The notes: generated by a model from the sequence alone, not told the origin. DNA of 64,000 bases from an uncultured Elusimicrobiales bacterium (GCA_910576915.1 CAJTJT010000006.1:1-64000); one strand, 5' to 3'; numbered from the stretch's first letter, positions 24,332 through 33,752 are shown. Translations and numbers: made by a program.

Positions 24332-24805
24332 CTAGAAGCGTCCGTTTACAATTACCATCACCGGGAACCAACCGTTCTTGGCAATGTTGACGAGCCCAAT
24401 TTGAAGCCCGTTAATGTTTTTAACGTTGTTGACGAAGCCAAGCTGCACGCCGTGGAGTTCGTCGGCCTGGTTGTACAAACCGAACTGAACACCTTTTAAG
24501 TAACCGTCACCGAAGTTCACATACCCGAGCTGGGCGCCGGTAACGTGGTTGGAGCGGGTGACGAGGGCGGACTGAACGCCTTTTACCTGGTCGGCTTTGG
24601 CGTAGACGAGGTCCAGCTGCACGCCGGAAACGGAGGCGGCGTCAGAACCGATACCAAAATCAATACCGGTGATTTCCTGGGTGTTGGCCGGAACGGCGAG
24701 GGCCAGTTTTTTACCCCACAGGGACAGTTTTAAAATGCCGGTGTCGCCCGCGAAAGCCGGGGCGGCGCAAATAACAGCAGCGAGTAATACGGCTAATTTT
24801 CTCAT
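24332..24805 (-). CDS. Secreted G-x-Q-x-G surface-repeat protein, paralogue 2
   Basis: A signal peptide (MRKLAVLLAAVICAAPAFA), then about eight short repeats of the type G-[VAL]-Q-[LFI]-[GD]-x-[VY]-[N/Y], for example GVQFGLYNQ, GVQLGFVNN and GLQIGLVNI, ending FPVMVIVNGRF. The pattern suggests a beta-solenoid or barrel-like surface protein, similar to repeat proteins annotated as LA_2272-like surface proteins; that name is a tentative recall. 157 aa. Function unknown. Downstream paralogue of a similar gene, 41 nt away. Confidence 0.78.
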   Translation of the reverse strand: MRKLAVLLAAVICAAPAFAGDTGILKLSLWGKKLALAVPANTQEITGIDFGIGSDAASVSGVQLDLVYAKADQVKGVQSALVTRSNHVTGAQLGYVNFGDGYLKGVQFGLYNQADELHGVQLGFVNNVKNINGLQIGLVNIAKNGWFPVMVIVNGRF

Positions 24806-24846
24806 GTTTTAATTCTCCTTATATTTCCGCTGGAGCGGAAAAATCG

Positions 24847-25365
24847 TTAAAAGCGGCCGTTGACGATGACCATGGCGGGGAACCAGCCGTTTTCGGCGAT
24901 ATTTAAAATCCCCACTTGCAAACCGTCGATGGTTTTGGCGTAGTTTACAAAACCCAGCTGCAACCCTTTTACGTATTCGGCCTGGTTGAAGAACCCAAAC
25001 TGCAGTCCCGTCAGTTCCTGGCGGTTCATGTTAACAAGGCCCAGCTGCGCGCCCTGCATCATTTCGGATTTGGTGAGCATCGCCAGCTGCGCACCGCGCA
25101 CTTCGTTGGCCATGCTGATTACCCACGCCATGCTTACGCCGTTCAGTTCGTACTGGGTTTGCGCGAACAGCAAATCGAGCTGTACGCCGGTGACGGTGGC
25201 GGAATTGGAGCCGATGCCGAAATCAATACCGGTAATTTCCTGGGTGTTGGCCGGAGTGGCGATGGCGGTTTTGTCCCACAAAGAAAGTTTCAAAACCCCC
25301 GTATCAGCGGCCAACGCGGGAAACGCCGCGCACAGTACGGCCGCCAAAAGTACTAATTTTTTCAT
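24847..25365 (-). CDS. Secreted G-x-Q-x-G surface-repeat protein, paralogue 1
   Basis: The same design as its neighbour: signal peptide (MKKLVLLAAVLCAAFPALA), the shared segment NTQEITGIDFGIGS, then repeats such as GAQLGLVNM, GLQFGFFNQ and GLQLGFVNY, ending FPAMVIVNGRF. 172 aa, one repeat longer. AGGAGG lies upstream of the ATG. The pair arose by tandem duplication; both end in an aromatic Phe, compatible with outer-membrane insertion. Divergent from nadE. Confidence 0.78.
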   Translation of the reverse strand: MKKLVLLAAVLCAAFPALAADTGVLKLSLWDKTAIATPANTQEITGIDFGIGSNSATVTGVQLDLLFAQTQYELNGVSMAWVISMANEVRGAQLAMLTKSEMMQGAQLGLVNMNRQELTGLQFGFFNQAEYVKGLQLGFVNYAKTIDGLQVGILNIAENGWFPAMVIVNGRF

Positions 25366-25456
25366 GGATAAACATCCTCCTGTTTATAATATAATACCCA
25401 TATATTGTAGCAGTTTTAAAAGCCCGCAAAGTGGTAAAATATTGGTAAGTGAGATT

Positions 25457-26959
25457 ATGAAAATAAATTTAGTTTCCTTTAATCCCCTGGCCGCAGATGC
25501 GGCCGGGAACGCCCGTAAAGCGGCGGAACTTCTGCGCGCGCCCGCGCCGGAAGCGGACCTTATTGTCCTGCCGGAAGCCGCGCTGTGCGGCTGCCCGCTG
25601 TTTGATTTGTTTGAAGATAAACGTTTAATTATGCAGAACGCGGCCGCGTTAAAAGAACTGGCCAAAGAAACCAAAAAAACCGCCTGCGTGCTGGGATATT
25701 TGGACCGCCAGTCCGGCCAAAGCGTTACCGCCGCGGCGTTTATATATAAAGGAAAGATTACCAAAATTTTCGATACCGAAACTGTTTCCTTAAACGGCAA
25801 AAATTTGCAAATTTCGCTGGAAGACCCGCAAAACGCAACGGCAGACCCGGATGCGGACGCAGTCATTTTTGTGTTGGCGCGGCCTTATAAAAAGGGAAAT
25901 ATTTTGCCGCGGCTGGAAGCGCTTAAAAAATTCGCCAAAAAGAACGGCGTTCCCACGCTTTTGTGCAACTTGCTCGGCGGCGGCGACGGCATGATTTTTG
26001 ACGGTTTAACCGCGATGGCGGATAAAAAAGGCGCGCTTGTTTTCTGTTCCGAGCCGTTTAGGGAACAGGTGAACACCGTGGAGTTTGAAGAAAAACAGGC
26101 ACCCGTTTCCTACAAAACGCCCGTCTTGCAGGAACTCTTGGACGCGCTTACATTCGGCCTGCGCGATTACGTGCACAAAAGCGGCGCGGATAAAGTGGTG
26201 TTCGGCGTGAGCGGGGGGATTGATTCCGCGTTTACGGCCGCGCTTGCTGCGCGTGCGCTGGGCGGGGAAAGCGTATATTGCGTATCGCTCCCGTCTTATT
26301 CAACGAGTGATTTAAGCAAAAGTTTGGCCGGGCGTCTGGCCGTAAAACTGGGCGTAAATTTGGAAGAGGTGGGCGTGCATCCCGTGCTGGACGCCGTCAA
26401 AGAATCGTTTGCCCATATCGTTTCCCACGTAAAGGACGCTACGGCGCAGGAAATCCAGTCCCGTCTGCGTACGGTGATTCTCTCCGCGCTGGCGCAGGAG
26501 TATCACGCCATGCTGATTTCGACGGACGACAAAAGCGAAAACGCCGTCGGCTCCGTGGTGTTGTACGGCGATGCGGGCGGGTGTTTACAGCCGCTCGGGG
26601 ATTTGTACAAAACGGAAATTTACGAACTTGCCGAATACCTTAATAAAGAACGCGAGCTCATCCCGCAGGGAATTATTGACCGCGCCCCCACGTCCGAATT
26701 GTCCCCCAACCAAAAGGACGAAGATGTGCTTCCGCCGTACCCGGTGCTGGATAAAATCCTGCGCGCGTATTTGGAAGACGGTTTGACTCTGGAAGAAATC
26801 GTCAAAAAATGCCGCGTGAAAAAAGAGGCCGCGGCCGACGTGTTGGAACGCGTCAACCGCGCCGATTTAAAACGCCGCCAAACCGCGCCCTGTCTGCAGG
26901 TGGCGGAGCAGTCTTTTTCGTCGGTGCTTCGTCCGATTATAAAAAAAGTGAATTTGTAG
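25457..26959 (+). CDS. nadE: NAD+ synthetase with degenerate N-terminal glutaminase (nitrilase) domain
   Basis: Makes NAD from deamido-NAD and ATP. The C-terminal synthetase half is intact: FGVSGGIDSAF (about 250-260, PP-loop), the STDDKSENAVGSVVLYGD segment, and LGDLYKTEIYELA. The N-terminal nitrilase-like half keeps Glu40 (LPEAALCG) but is shortened: the K-x-x-LPNYGVFDE block is missing, and where the family has ICED this protein reads ISLED (119-123), with Leu in place of the catalytic Cys. It may therefore use free ammonia. 500 aa. Start chosen at MKINLVSFN; longer in-frame extension runs antisense over another gene. Confidence 0.9.
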   Translation: MKINLVSFNPLAADAAGNARKAAELLRAPAPEADLIVLPEAALCGCPLFDLFEDKRLIMQNAAALKELAKETKKTACVLGYLDRQSGQSVTAAAFIYKGKITKIFDTETVSLNGKNLQISLEDPQNATADPDADAVIFVLARPYKKGNILPRLEALKKFAKKNGVPTLLCNLLGGGDGMIFDGLTAMADKKGALVFCSEPFREQVNTVEFEEKQAPVSYKTPVLQELLDALTFGLRDYVHKSGADKVVFGVSGGIDSAFTAALAARALGGESVYCVSLPSYSTSDLSKSLAGRLAVKLGVNLEEVGVHPVLDAVKESFAHIVSHVKDATAQEIQSRLRTVILSALAQEYHAMLISTDDKSENAVGSVVLYGDAGGCLQPLGDLYKTEIYELAEYLNKERELIPQGIIDRAPTSELSPNQKDEDVLPPYPVLDKILRAYLEDGLTLEEIVKKCRVKKEAAADVLERVNRADLKRRQTAPCLQVAEQSFSSVLRPIIKKVNL

Positions 26960-26967
26960 TTTGTCTT

Positions 26968-28365
26968 ATGCTGACCGCCTTGTCTAAAAAAAATCCGTTC
27001 CGCAAAAAACGCTCCGGGGTCCGAAAACCGCGCAAGGCGGTGCGCCGGCAGCTGTTCAATTTGGCAAATCCCATTTTTGTCGAAACGCTGCTTATCATGC
27101 TTACGGGCGCGACGGACGTTTTCATGCTCAGCCGGTATTCGGACGAAACCGTCGCCGCCGGCGGCGTGGTGAACCAACTCTTGAACCTGGTGTTTATTTT
27201 GTACGGCATTACCACGCTGGGCACGTCGGTGTTGTGCTCGCAGTATTTGGGCGCGCGCCAAAAAAAGAACGTGGCGCAGGTAATCGGCGTGTCGCTGCTG
27301 GTGAATTTGGCGGTCGGATTTTTTGTCAGCGCGGGACTGTTTTTGTTTGCCGCACCGTCCCTGCGGCTGATGGGGCTGGAAGAAACGCTCGTCGGATACG
27401 GCGTTTCGTACATGAAAATTGTGGGCGGTTTTTCGTTCCTGCAGGCGCTGTGCATGACGATTTCCGCCGTCCTCCGCAGCCACAACAAAGCCTATTATCC
27501 CATGTTCGTCACGCTGGTCATCAACCTGCTTAATATCGCCGGAAACTATATTTTGATTTTCGGTAATTTCGGCGCGCCGCGCCTGGGGATTACCGGGGCG
27601 GGCATTTCCACTTCGTTTAGCCGGCTGGTTGCGCTGGGGCTGCTTTTTTACCTTTTATTTAGGAAAGTAACGCCCGTTCCGCCGCTTCGGTTTTTCAAAC
27701 CGTTCCCGTGGGATAAAGTAAAAAATTTGTTGTTGGTCGGTTTACCGGCGGCGGGGGAACAGGTGTCGTACAATTTCTCCCAGGTGATGATTACGTATTT
27801 TTCCGTTCTTTTGGGCAACGCCGCGCTGACGGCGCGCACCTATGCCATGAGCATTGTGATGTTTTCGTACGTGTTTTCCATCGCGCTTGGCAACGGGGCG
27901 GCGATTGCGGCGGGGCATTTAATCGGCAAAGAGCGCGACAACGCGGCTTTTTCGCTGGAAAAATACGCCGTCCGTTTGGCGATGATTGTGACCGTCTGCA
28001 TTTCGGTGCTGACGGCTTTGATGGGAACCGATATTTTTAAACTGCTTACGTCCGACCCGGAGGTCATCGCCCTGGGCGCGGCCGTTTTATATGTAGACAT
28101 TTTGCTTGAAATCGGCCGGGCCGTGAACATTGTATCCGTCGATACGCTGATTGCGGCGGGGGACGTGATGTACCCGTTCTGGACGGGCGTTATCGTGATG
28201 TGGCTCGTCGCCACGCTGGGCGCGTACGTGCTGGGCGTGTGGTGGGGGTGGAGTTTGGTTGGTATTTGGCTGGCGATGGCGCTGGACGAACTTGTCCGCG
28301 CGGCGGTGTTCGAACGCCGCTGGAAAAGCCGCAAGTGGGAAACAAAAGCGTTCACCCGGCGGTAA
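26968..28365 (+). CDS. MATE family multidrug/metabolite exporter
   Basis: A polytopic inner-membrane antiporter of the MATE family. Twelve likely helices; family-like segments include LFNLANPIFVETLLIMLTGA with TDVFMLSRY, SQYLGARQKK, and the second-half MSIVMFSYVFSIALGNGAAI. 465 aa, normal length. It starts 8 nt after the nadE stop, so the pair may be cotranscribed. Substrate unknown. Confidence 0.92.
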   Translation: MLTALSKKNPFRKKRSGVRKPRKAVRRQLFNLANPIFVETLLIMLTGATDVFMLSRYSDETVAAGGVVNQLLNLVFILYGITTLGTSVLCSQYLGARQKKNVAQVIGVSLLVNLAVGFFVSAGLFLFAAPSLRLMGLEETLVGYGVSYMKIVGGFSFLQALCMTISAVLRSHNKAYYPMFVTLVINLLNIAGNYILIFGNFGAPRLGITGAGISTSFSRLVALGLLFYLLFRKVTPVPPLRFFKPFPWDKVKNLLLVGLPAAGEQVSYNFSQVMITYFSVLLGNAALTARTYAMSIVMFSYVFSIALGNGAAIAAGHLIGKERDNAAFSLEKYAVRLAMIVTVCISVLTALMGTDIFKLLTSDPEVIALGAAVLYVDILLEIGRAVNIVSVDTLIAAGDVMYPFWTGVIVMWLVATLGAYVLGVWWGWSLVGIWLAMALDELVRAAVFERRWKSRKWETKAFTRR

Positions 28366-28384
28366 GCAAGGCGCAATTATTTGC

Positions 28385-28396
28385 TAAAATATAAGT
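28385..28396 (+). promoter_or_regulatory. Extended -10 promoter of yceD, likely leaderless transcript
   Basis: TGCTAAAAT ends at 28390, only 6 nt before the ATG at 28397; the gap ATAAGT is identical to that before hydG. Transcription would begin at about the start codon. Confidence 0.5.
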
Positions 28397-28891
28397 ATGA
28401 ACGAAAATTCTTTTTACCGCGATTACGACGTTCCGCAAGATTTGCAATTTAAAACCGCCGACATTCTGCGCATGGGCGGGCTGGACTGTTCCGCCCAAAT
28501 CAGCCCGAAGTATTTGGACGGTATTTTTACCGCGCCCAACAAAATCGTCAAAGCGGCGGTGACGCTTTCTTTCTCCGTAGCCAGCAAAGAAATTTTGGTC
28601 CGCGGTTCCGTCAGCGGCGAGCGCGAAGTGCAGTGCGCCCGCTGTTTGAAAACCGCCCGTCAGCCTTTTGCCGAAGAATTTTTGGAAACATATAGCAATA
28701 AACTGGAAATAATTGATATAATGTATCTTGTACGGCAAACGCTGGCTTTGACCGAAGAAATCCGTTTTCTTTGTACGCCCGACTGCAAGGGCTTATGCCC
28801 CCAATGCGGACGGGATTTAAACGTCGCCCCGTGCGACTGCAAGCCGGAAAATTTGTCGCCTTTCGCCGAGCTGAAAGGAAAATTTAAGTAA
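28397..28891 (+). CDS. yceD: YceD/DUF177 family protein (with rpmF)
   Basis: A DUF177 protein, usually encoded before rpmF and linked to 23S rRNA and ribosome assembly. The middle has SGEREVQCARCLKTARQPF; the C-terminus has further zinc-like cysteines (CTPDCKGLCPQCGRDL, CDC). 164 aa. It heads the yceD-rpmF-plsX-fabG-acpP-rnc series, a widely conserved order. Confidence 0.9.
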   Translation: MNENSFYRDYDVPQDLQFKTADILRMGGLDCSAQISPKYLDGIFTAPNKIVKAAVTLSFSVASKEILVRGSVSGEREVQCARCLKTARQPFAEEFLETYSNKLEIIDIMYLVRQTLALTEEIRFLCTPDCKGLCPQCGRDLNVAPCDCKPENLSPFAELKGKFK

Positions 28892-28932
28892 TCATTCCGG
28901 TAGTTTTACCGGAGCAAACAGGAGTATTTCAA

Positions 28933-29139
28933 ATGCCGAATCCGAAGAAAAAACACACTCGTTCCCGCCGGGACATGAGAAGATCCCACAATTCCGGGGT
29001 GGAGGTTCCGCAGCTCGTGGCCTGCCCGAACTGCAAATCTCCCAGACTGCCGCACAACGTCTGCCCGACCTGCGGTTTCTATAAAGACAGAGTGGTTGTA
29101 GCCCAAAAAGCCAAAACCGAAGAACCCGAAGCCAAATAA
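28933..29139 (+). CDS. rpmF: 50S ribosomal protein L32
   Basis: Begins MPNPKKKHTRSRRDMRRSHN and carries a zinc ribbon CPNCKSPRLPHNVCPTCG (two CX2C pairs). 68 aa, normal. ACAGGAG precedes the ATG. Adjacent to yceD and plsX. Confidence 0.97.
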   Translation: MPNPKKKHTRSRRDMRRSHNSGVEVPQLVACPNCKSPRLPHNVCPTCGFYKDRVVVAQKAKTEEPEAK

Positions 29140-29147
29140 CATCCGTT

Positions 29148-30188
29148 ATGAAAATAGCCTTGGACGCCTTAGGCGGAGATTTTGGCGCAAAACCCAACGT
29201 GTTGGGGGCTTTGAAAGCCGTCAAGAACCTTAATTTAGAGGTTATCTTGGTGGGGGACGAAGTCGTTTTGCGCCGCGAGTTACGCGCACTGGGTCACGCG
29301 GACGTGCCGAAAAATATTTCCATCGTCCACGCGCCCGACACCATTGACATGGGTGCGGAACCCGCCAAAGAATGCCGTAATAAAAAAGGCGCCAGCATCG
29401 TGGTATGCGCGAACCTGGTCCGCAAGGGCCAGGCGGACGCGTTTGTTTCCGCCGGGCATTCCGGCGCGGCCATGGTGGCGGCTTTGTTCGGTATGGGACG
29501 CATTAAAGGCGTCCAGCGCCCGGCCATCGCAACCCCCATGCCCACCTATAAAGGCGTCAGCCTGCTTTTGGACGGCGGCGCCAATGCCGACTGTAAACCC
29601 ATTCACCTGCTGCAATTTGCGGTGATGGGTTCCGCTTATATGCAGAAAGTGTTTGATATTCCGGCTCCGTCCGTGGGCGTTTTGTCCATCGGCGAAGAAG
29701 AAACAAAGGGCAATTTCCTTGTCAAACACACCATTCCGCATATGCGCGAAATCGGCGTGAACTTTAAAGGCACCGTGGAAGGACGCGACGTTAACACCGG
29801 CGAAACGGACGTAATCGTTTGCGACGGATTCGTCGGCAACATTGTGCTGAAAATGGCCGAAGGCCTCGCCAAAACCATGATTAACATGATTAAGCGCGAG
29901 GTCAAAAAACGGCCGCTGGCCCTTTTGGGCGCGCTCCTCTCCAAAGGCGCGTTTAAAGCCGTTAAAGACCATACCAACCCCGACTGCTACGGCGGCGCGC
30001 CGCTCGTGGGCGTAAACGGGGTGGCCATTATCGCGCACGGCAAATCGAACGATTTTGCCATTTACAACGCCATCAAAACGGCGGCGCGTTTGGTTGAAAA
30101 AGATTTTATCGGCGATGTGGCCGCCAAAATGGCCGCTTTGAAGCCGACCTTTGACTCGATTGAGCAGGAAATTCACCAGGAGGATTAG
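29148..30188 (+). CDS. plsX: Phosphate acyltransferase PlsX
   Basis: Converts acyl-ACP to acyl-phosphate for phospholipid synthesis. Family blocks: MKIALDALGGDFGAKPNV, VSAGHSGAAMVAALFGMG, LLDGGANADCKP and VCDGFVGNIVLKMAEG. 346 aa. Eight nt after rpmF. Its stop precedes the fabG start by one base. Confidence 0.97.
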   Translation: MKIALDALGGDFGAKPNVLGALKAVKNLNLEVILVGDEVVLRRELRALGHADVPKNISIVHAPDTIDMGAEPAKECRNKKGASIVVCANLVRKGQADAFVSAGHSGAAMVAALFGMGRIKGVQRPAIATPMPTYKGVSLLLDGGANADCKPIHLLQFAVMGSAYMQKVFDIPAPSVGVLSIGEEETKGNFLVKHTIPHMREIGVNFKGTVEGRDVNTGETDVIVCDGFVGNIVLKMAEGLAKTMINMIKREVKKRPLALLGALLSKGAFKAVKDHTNPDCYGGAPLVGVNGVAIIAHGKSNDFAIYNAIKTAARLVEKDFIGDVAAKMAALKPTFDSIEQEIHQED

Positions 30189-30189
30189 A

Positions 30190-30933
30190 ATGGCGGATTT
30201 CAAAGGTAAAAACGTAATGATTACCGGCGCAACGCGCGGCATCGGCCTTGCCTTGGCCGATGCGTTTGCCGCCGCCGGGGCCAACCTGGCCGTTTGCGGT
30301 ACGAATGAAGAAGCGTTGAAAGCCGCCGCCGAAAAATTGGCGGGTTTCAATGTAAAAGTGTACACGCAAAAAGTGAATGTTTCCCGTGCGGAAGACTGCG
30401 ACGCGTTCGTCGCAAACGCGGTAAAAGAATTGGGCTCTTTGGACGTACTCGTCAATAACGCGGGTATTACGAAAGACAACCTTACCGTGCGCATGAGCGA
30501 ACAGGACTGGGACGACGTAATCGCCGTCAACTTAAAAGGCACCTTTTTAATGTCGAAAGCCGCTTTAAAAGTGATGTTCAAAAAAAGAAGCGGCAACGTT
30601 GTAAACATTTCCTCCGTGGTGGGGGAAATGGGCAACCCCGGCCAGGCCAACTATGTGGCCAGCAAGGCGGGGATTATCGGGCTGACGAAAACGCTGGCCA
30701 AAGAGTTCGGTTCGCGTAACGTACGCGTAAACGCCGTGGCGCCCGGATTCGTACAAACGGCCATGACGGACGCGTTGCCCGAAGACGTAAAAGCGAAAGC
30801 GCTCGAAAACGTGCCGCTTAAAAGATTTGCCTCAACGCAGGATATCGCCAAGGCAGTCATGTTCTTGGCCAGCGATGACGCCTCGTACATTACGGGGCAC
30901 GTTCTCGCCGTCAACGGCGGGCTTTATATATAG
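30190..30933 (+). CDS. fabG: 3-oxoacyl-[acyl-carrier-protein] reductase FabG
   Basis: NADPH-dependent ketoreduction step of fatty acid elongation. The Rossmann motif TGATRGIGLALADAF is near the start; NNAGIT and the catalytic YVASK (Ser about 140, Tyr/Lys about 154/158) follow. 247 aa. The start MADFKGKN has AGGAGGA just upstream. Confidence 0.96.
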   Translation: MADFKGKNVMITGATRGIGLALADAFAAAGANLAVCGTNEEALKAAAEKLAGFNVKVYTQKVNVSRAEDCDAFVANAVKELGSLDVLVNNAGITKDNLTVRMSEQDWDDVIAVNLKGTFLMSKAALKVMFKKRSGNVVNISSVVGEMGNPGQANYVASKAGIIGLTKTLAKEFGSRNVRVNAVAPGFVQTAMTDALPEDVKAKALENVPLKRFASTQDIAKAVMFLASDDASYITGHVLAVNGGLYI

Positions 30934-30985
30934 ATTTACTTTATGTAAACAAGGGTAAGCCCTTTTTAAATTACGGAGGACTAAA

Positions 30986-31231
30986 ATGTCTGTAGAAAAC
31001 GTGCAAGAAAGAGTTAAAAACATTATTGTGGAACAGTTGGGCGTTGAAGCCGATCAGGTGAAACCGGAAGCCCAGTTCGTCAACGATTTGGGCGCCGATT
31101 CCTTGGACACGGTGGAACTCATTATGGCTTTGGAAGAAGAATTTGACGTCGAAATTCCGGATGAAAAAGCCGAAAAAATCAAAACCGTCGGCGAAGCTAT
31201 CGAATACATCGAACAGAACGCCAAAAAATAA
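30986..31231 (+). CDS. acpP: Acyl carrier protein
   Basis: Carries growing acyl chains on 4'-phosphopantetheine attached to Ser39 in the DSL motif (GADSLDTVELIMALE). 81 aa, acidic and helical. ACGGAGGAC precedes the ATG. Between fabG and rnc. Confidence 0.97.
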   Translation: MSVENVQERVKNIIVEQLGVEADQVKPEAQFVNDLGADSLDTVELIMALEEEFDVEIPDEKAEKIKTVGEAIEYIEQNAKK

Positions 31232-31237
31232 ATAAAA

Positions 31238-31903
31238 GTGTACACGGATATTGAAAATATCATCGGGTACCGCTTTGGAAACAAAGACATTTTAAAGGAA
31301 GCACTCACTCACAAGTCCTACGCCGGGGAACACAGAAGCTCTAAACACAACGAGCGGCTGGAATTCCTGGGGGACAGCATCTTAGGCGCCATTGTTGCAG
31401 ATTATATCTACAACCAATGCCCTCATGTGGAAGAGGGAGTGCTTTCTAAAATAAAATCGAACTTAGTTTCCCGGCGGAACCTGTATTTGTGGGGCAAAAA
31501 GCTGGACCTGGGCAAATACATGAGCCTGGGCCACGGCGAACTGGCCACCGGCGGCAGAGAGCGCGACAGCATTATCTCCAACGCGGTGGAAGCCGTCATC
31601 GGCGCCGTTTATTTGGACGGCGGCTATCCGGCGGCGGAAACGGTTATTTTGCCCTGGGTAAAAACGCAGGCGCTTACGCAGGATTCGCAGGATTTCAAGA
31701 GCCTTTTACAGGAACACTTGCAAAAACGCGGCCGCGAAACGCCCGTATACGAAGTTATCCAAACCGTCGGCCCCGAGCACGATAAGACGTTTACCGTCCG
31801 CGTCAGCCTGGGGGACAAAGAACTGGGTACCGGCAAAGGCCACAATAAAAAAATGGCCGAACAAGCCGCCGCCCAAAACGCCTTTGAGCGCATGAAAAAA
31901 TAG
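31238..31903 (+). CDS. rnc: Ribonuclease III
   Basis: Cleaves double-stranded RNA in rRNA processing. The catalytic signature ERLEFLGDSILG (39-50) is followed, at the C-terminus, by a double-stranded-RNA-binding domain (GKGHNKKMAEQAAAQNAF). 221 aa. The start is GTG with no obvious ribosome site, 6 nt after the acpP stop, so initiation probably depends on coupling to acpP. Confidence 0.96.
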   Translation: MYTDIENIIGYRFGNKDILKEALTHKSYAGEHRSSKHNERLEFLGDSILGAIVADYIYNQCPHVEEGVLSKIKSNLVSRRNLYLWGKKLDLGKYMSLGHGELATGGRERDSIISNAVEAVIGAVYLDGGYPAAETVILPWVKTQALTQDSQDFKSLLQEHLQKRGRETPVYEVIQTVGPEHDKTFTVRVSLGDKELGTGKGHNKKMAEQAAAQNAFERMKK

Positions 31904-31920
31904 GCCAGAAGGAGAACGCT

Positions 31921-33732
31921 ATGTTTCCGTCCAAGAAAACTACTGCCCGGGTTTCGCTCCAGCCGGAGAAACAGGTTTCTGCGGGGGCGTTTTCCGTGTT
32001 GACGAAGAAACCCCTCGTCACCCTGGCCGTCGTGGCGGCGATTCCCGTTCTGGTGCTTTTGGCGTTTACCTTTAAAAGCGGTTACTCGCCCAAAGCCCGT
32101 AAAGGGAAAACGGATAAAATCGTCGTCGTCAAAACGCCGATTGAAATCGCGGACGAAGCCACCGCCGCTCTCCAAAAAAACGACACCCAAACTTTCCTCG
32201 ATATTTTAAGCGAAGAAGTCGGTTCCAACGTGAATATGGTTAACAGCAAAGGCGATACGCTTTTGCTGGCGGCCGCCACGTTTGGCAACGCGCAAGCCGT
32301 CGAACAGCTTATTTTGGCGGGCGCGGACGTCAACAAAAAGAACGCTTTTACCAACGACACTGCGCTCCTTCGCAGTTTGTACGGAAATAATTCCGAAATT
32401 ACCCGCCGGCTGGTGTATTCCGGCGCGGATATTAACGCCAAAAATAACTATAACCACTCTCCCATGTTCCTGGCTCTTGAAAAAGAGCGCGGGGAATTTA
32501 TCGATTTATTTTTAACCAGCGGTGTAAAAGAAGGCCTCAGCACGGATTATCTGTTCCGCGCGACGGCCAAAAAGAACCCCGTCGGTGTGCTTGCCATGCT
32601 TAAAGGCGGGATTGACCCGAACGTTAAAAACGAAAAAGGCAATACGCCGCTGATTATTTCGGCCTCGCTGGGGGATTTGAACAGCGTGCGCTCGCTGTTG
32701 GCGTACCGTGCCGACGTAAACGCTGCCAATAACGATGGCAATACTCCGCTGATTTACGCCGCGCGCTATAACCACCCCGAAGTGGTGCGCGAACTGTTAA
32801 AACCGCAAACCCTGCAGGCTCCCATAGACATCAACGCCCAAAACAAGCTGGGCCAAACGGCCCTGTACTGGGCGGCTGCCAAAGGGAACGACAAAGTGGT
32901 GCGCCGTCTGCTGGCTGCGGATGCCGATTTTACCCTGGCCGCCAACAACGGGCAAATACCGTATGTGGCGGCGCAAAAGAATAAACGCACCGCGGTTCTG
33001 CCCTTGTTTGAACAGAATTTAACCGAACTTAAAAACAGCGTGATTGAAGAAGACAACGCCGCCATTATCGCCCAGGCGAAAGCGGAAGGGCGCGAACTGC
33101 CCGGCGTGAGCGAAGTGGAAGAAGTGACGGACGCGGATATTTTTAAAGCGGCCGAAAAAGGCGATTTGGAACTGGCGCGCCGCGTGGTGGACGCCAACAA
33201 AGCCGTCGTGTTTGACAAAAACCAGGCGGGCGACCCGCCCTTATTGGTGGCGGTGGAACACGGCCATACCGAAATTGTGGACTTTTTAATTAACAACATG
33301 GCGCGTTTGTTTGAAGCCTCGGCAAAGGGCAACGCGTTTCACGTGGCCGTGAAAGCGCAGAATTTGGATATGCTCAAGCACCTGGTCCAGCTGGCCCGCC
33401 AGGAAGGCCGCCTGGCCATGATGCTGGAATATAAAGCTGTACCGCCCAAAGAGGCGCAGCTGTCCGGGACGCTTTCCCCGCTCGGTTTTGCCGCGCTTGA
33501 CTGCAATAAGGAAATTTACGATTATCTGATTTCCGTCGGCGCGCGGCCGGGCATTCGCGGCGGCTCCGGCAATGCGCTCGGGTTTGTTTCTCCGGCGGAT
33601 TTGATGGATAAATGTAAGTCCCGCCCGGCCCAGGCCAAAACGCTGAAAGCTCCCACCCAGCAGTCCGCGCCGAAAGCGGGTGCCGCGGCCAAAAAAACGT
33701 CCGCCAAAAAAACAACGGCTAAAAAACGGTAA
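31921..33732 (+). CDS. Membrane-anchored ankyrin-repeat protein
   Basis: One N-terminal membrane helix (about residues 35-55) follows a short basic tail. Multiple ankyrin repeats follow, in two blocks (about 70-360 and 405-560), for example NEKGNTPLIISASLGDLNSV and NNDGNTPLIYAARYNHPEVV. The C-terminus is a Lys/Ala/Thr-rich tail. 603 aa. It would display a protein-binding solenoid on one side of the inner membrane; partner unknown. AGAAGGAGAACGCT precedes the ATG, 17 nt after rnc. Confidence 0.85.
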   Translation: MFPSKKTTARVSLQPEKQVSAGAFSVLTKKPLVTLAVVAAIPVLVLLAFTFKSGYSPKARKGKTDKIVVVKTPIEIADEATAALQKNDTQTFLDILSEEVGSNVNMVNSKGDTLLLAAATFGNAQAVEQLILAGADVNKKNAFTNDTALLRSLYGNNSEITRRLVYSGADINAKNNYNHSPMFLALEKERGEFIDLFLTSGVKEGLSTDYLFRATAKKNPVGVLAMLKGGIDPNVKNEKGNTPLIISASLGDLNSVRSLLAYRADVNAANNDGNTPLIYAARYNHPEVVRELLKPQTLQAPIDINAQNKLGQTALYWAAAKGNDKVVRRLLAADADFTLAANNGQIPYVAAQKNKRTAVLPLFEQNLTELKNSVIEEDNAAIIAQAKAEGRELPGVSEVEEVTDADIFKAAEKGDLELARRVVDANKAVVFDKNQAGDPPLLVAVEHGHTEIVDFLINNMARLFEASAKGNAFHVAVKAQNLDMLKHLVQLARQEGRLAMMLEYKAVPPKEAQLSGTLSPLGFAALDCNKEIYDYLISVGARPGIRGGSGNALGFVSPADLMDKCKSRPAQAKTLKAPTQQSAPKAGAAAKKTSAKKTTAKKR

Positions 33733-33752
33733 GGTGTTTTAACGGTTTGTTA

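Noticed and set aside
24986..25456. Long N-terminal extension of NAD synthetase
   Set aside because: It reads antisense through the surface-repeat gene and has no conserved sequence; MKINLVSFN is the natural start.
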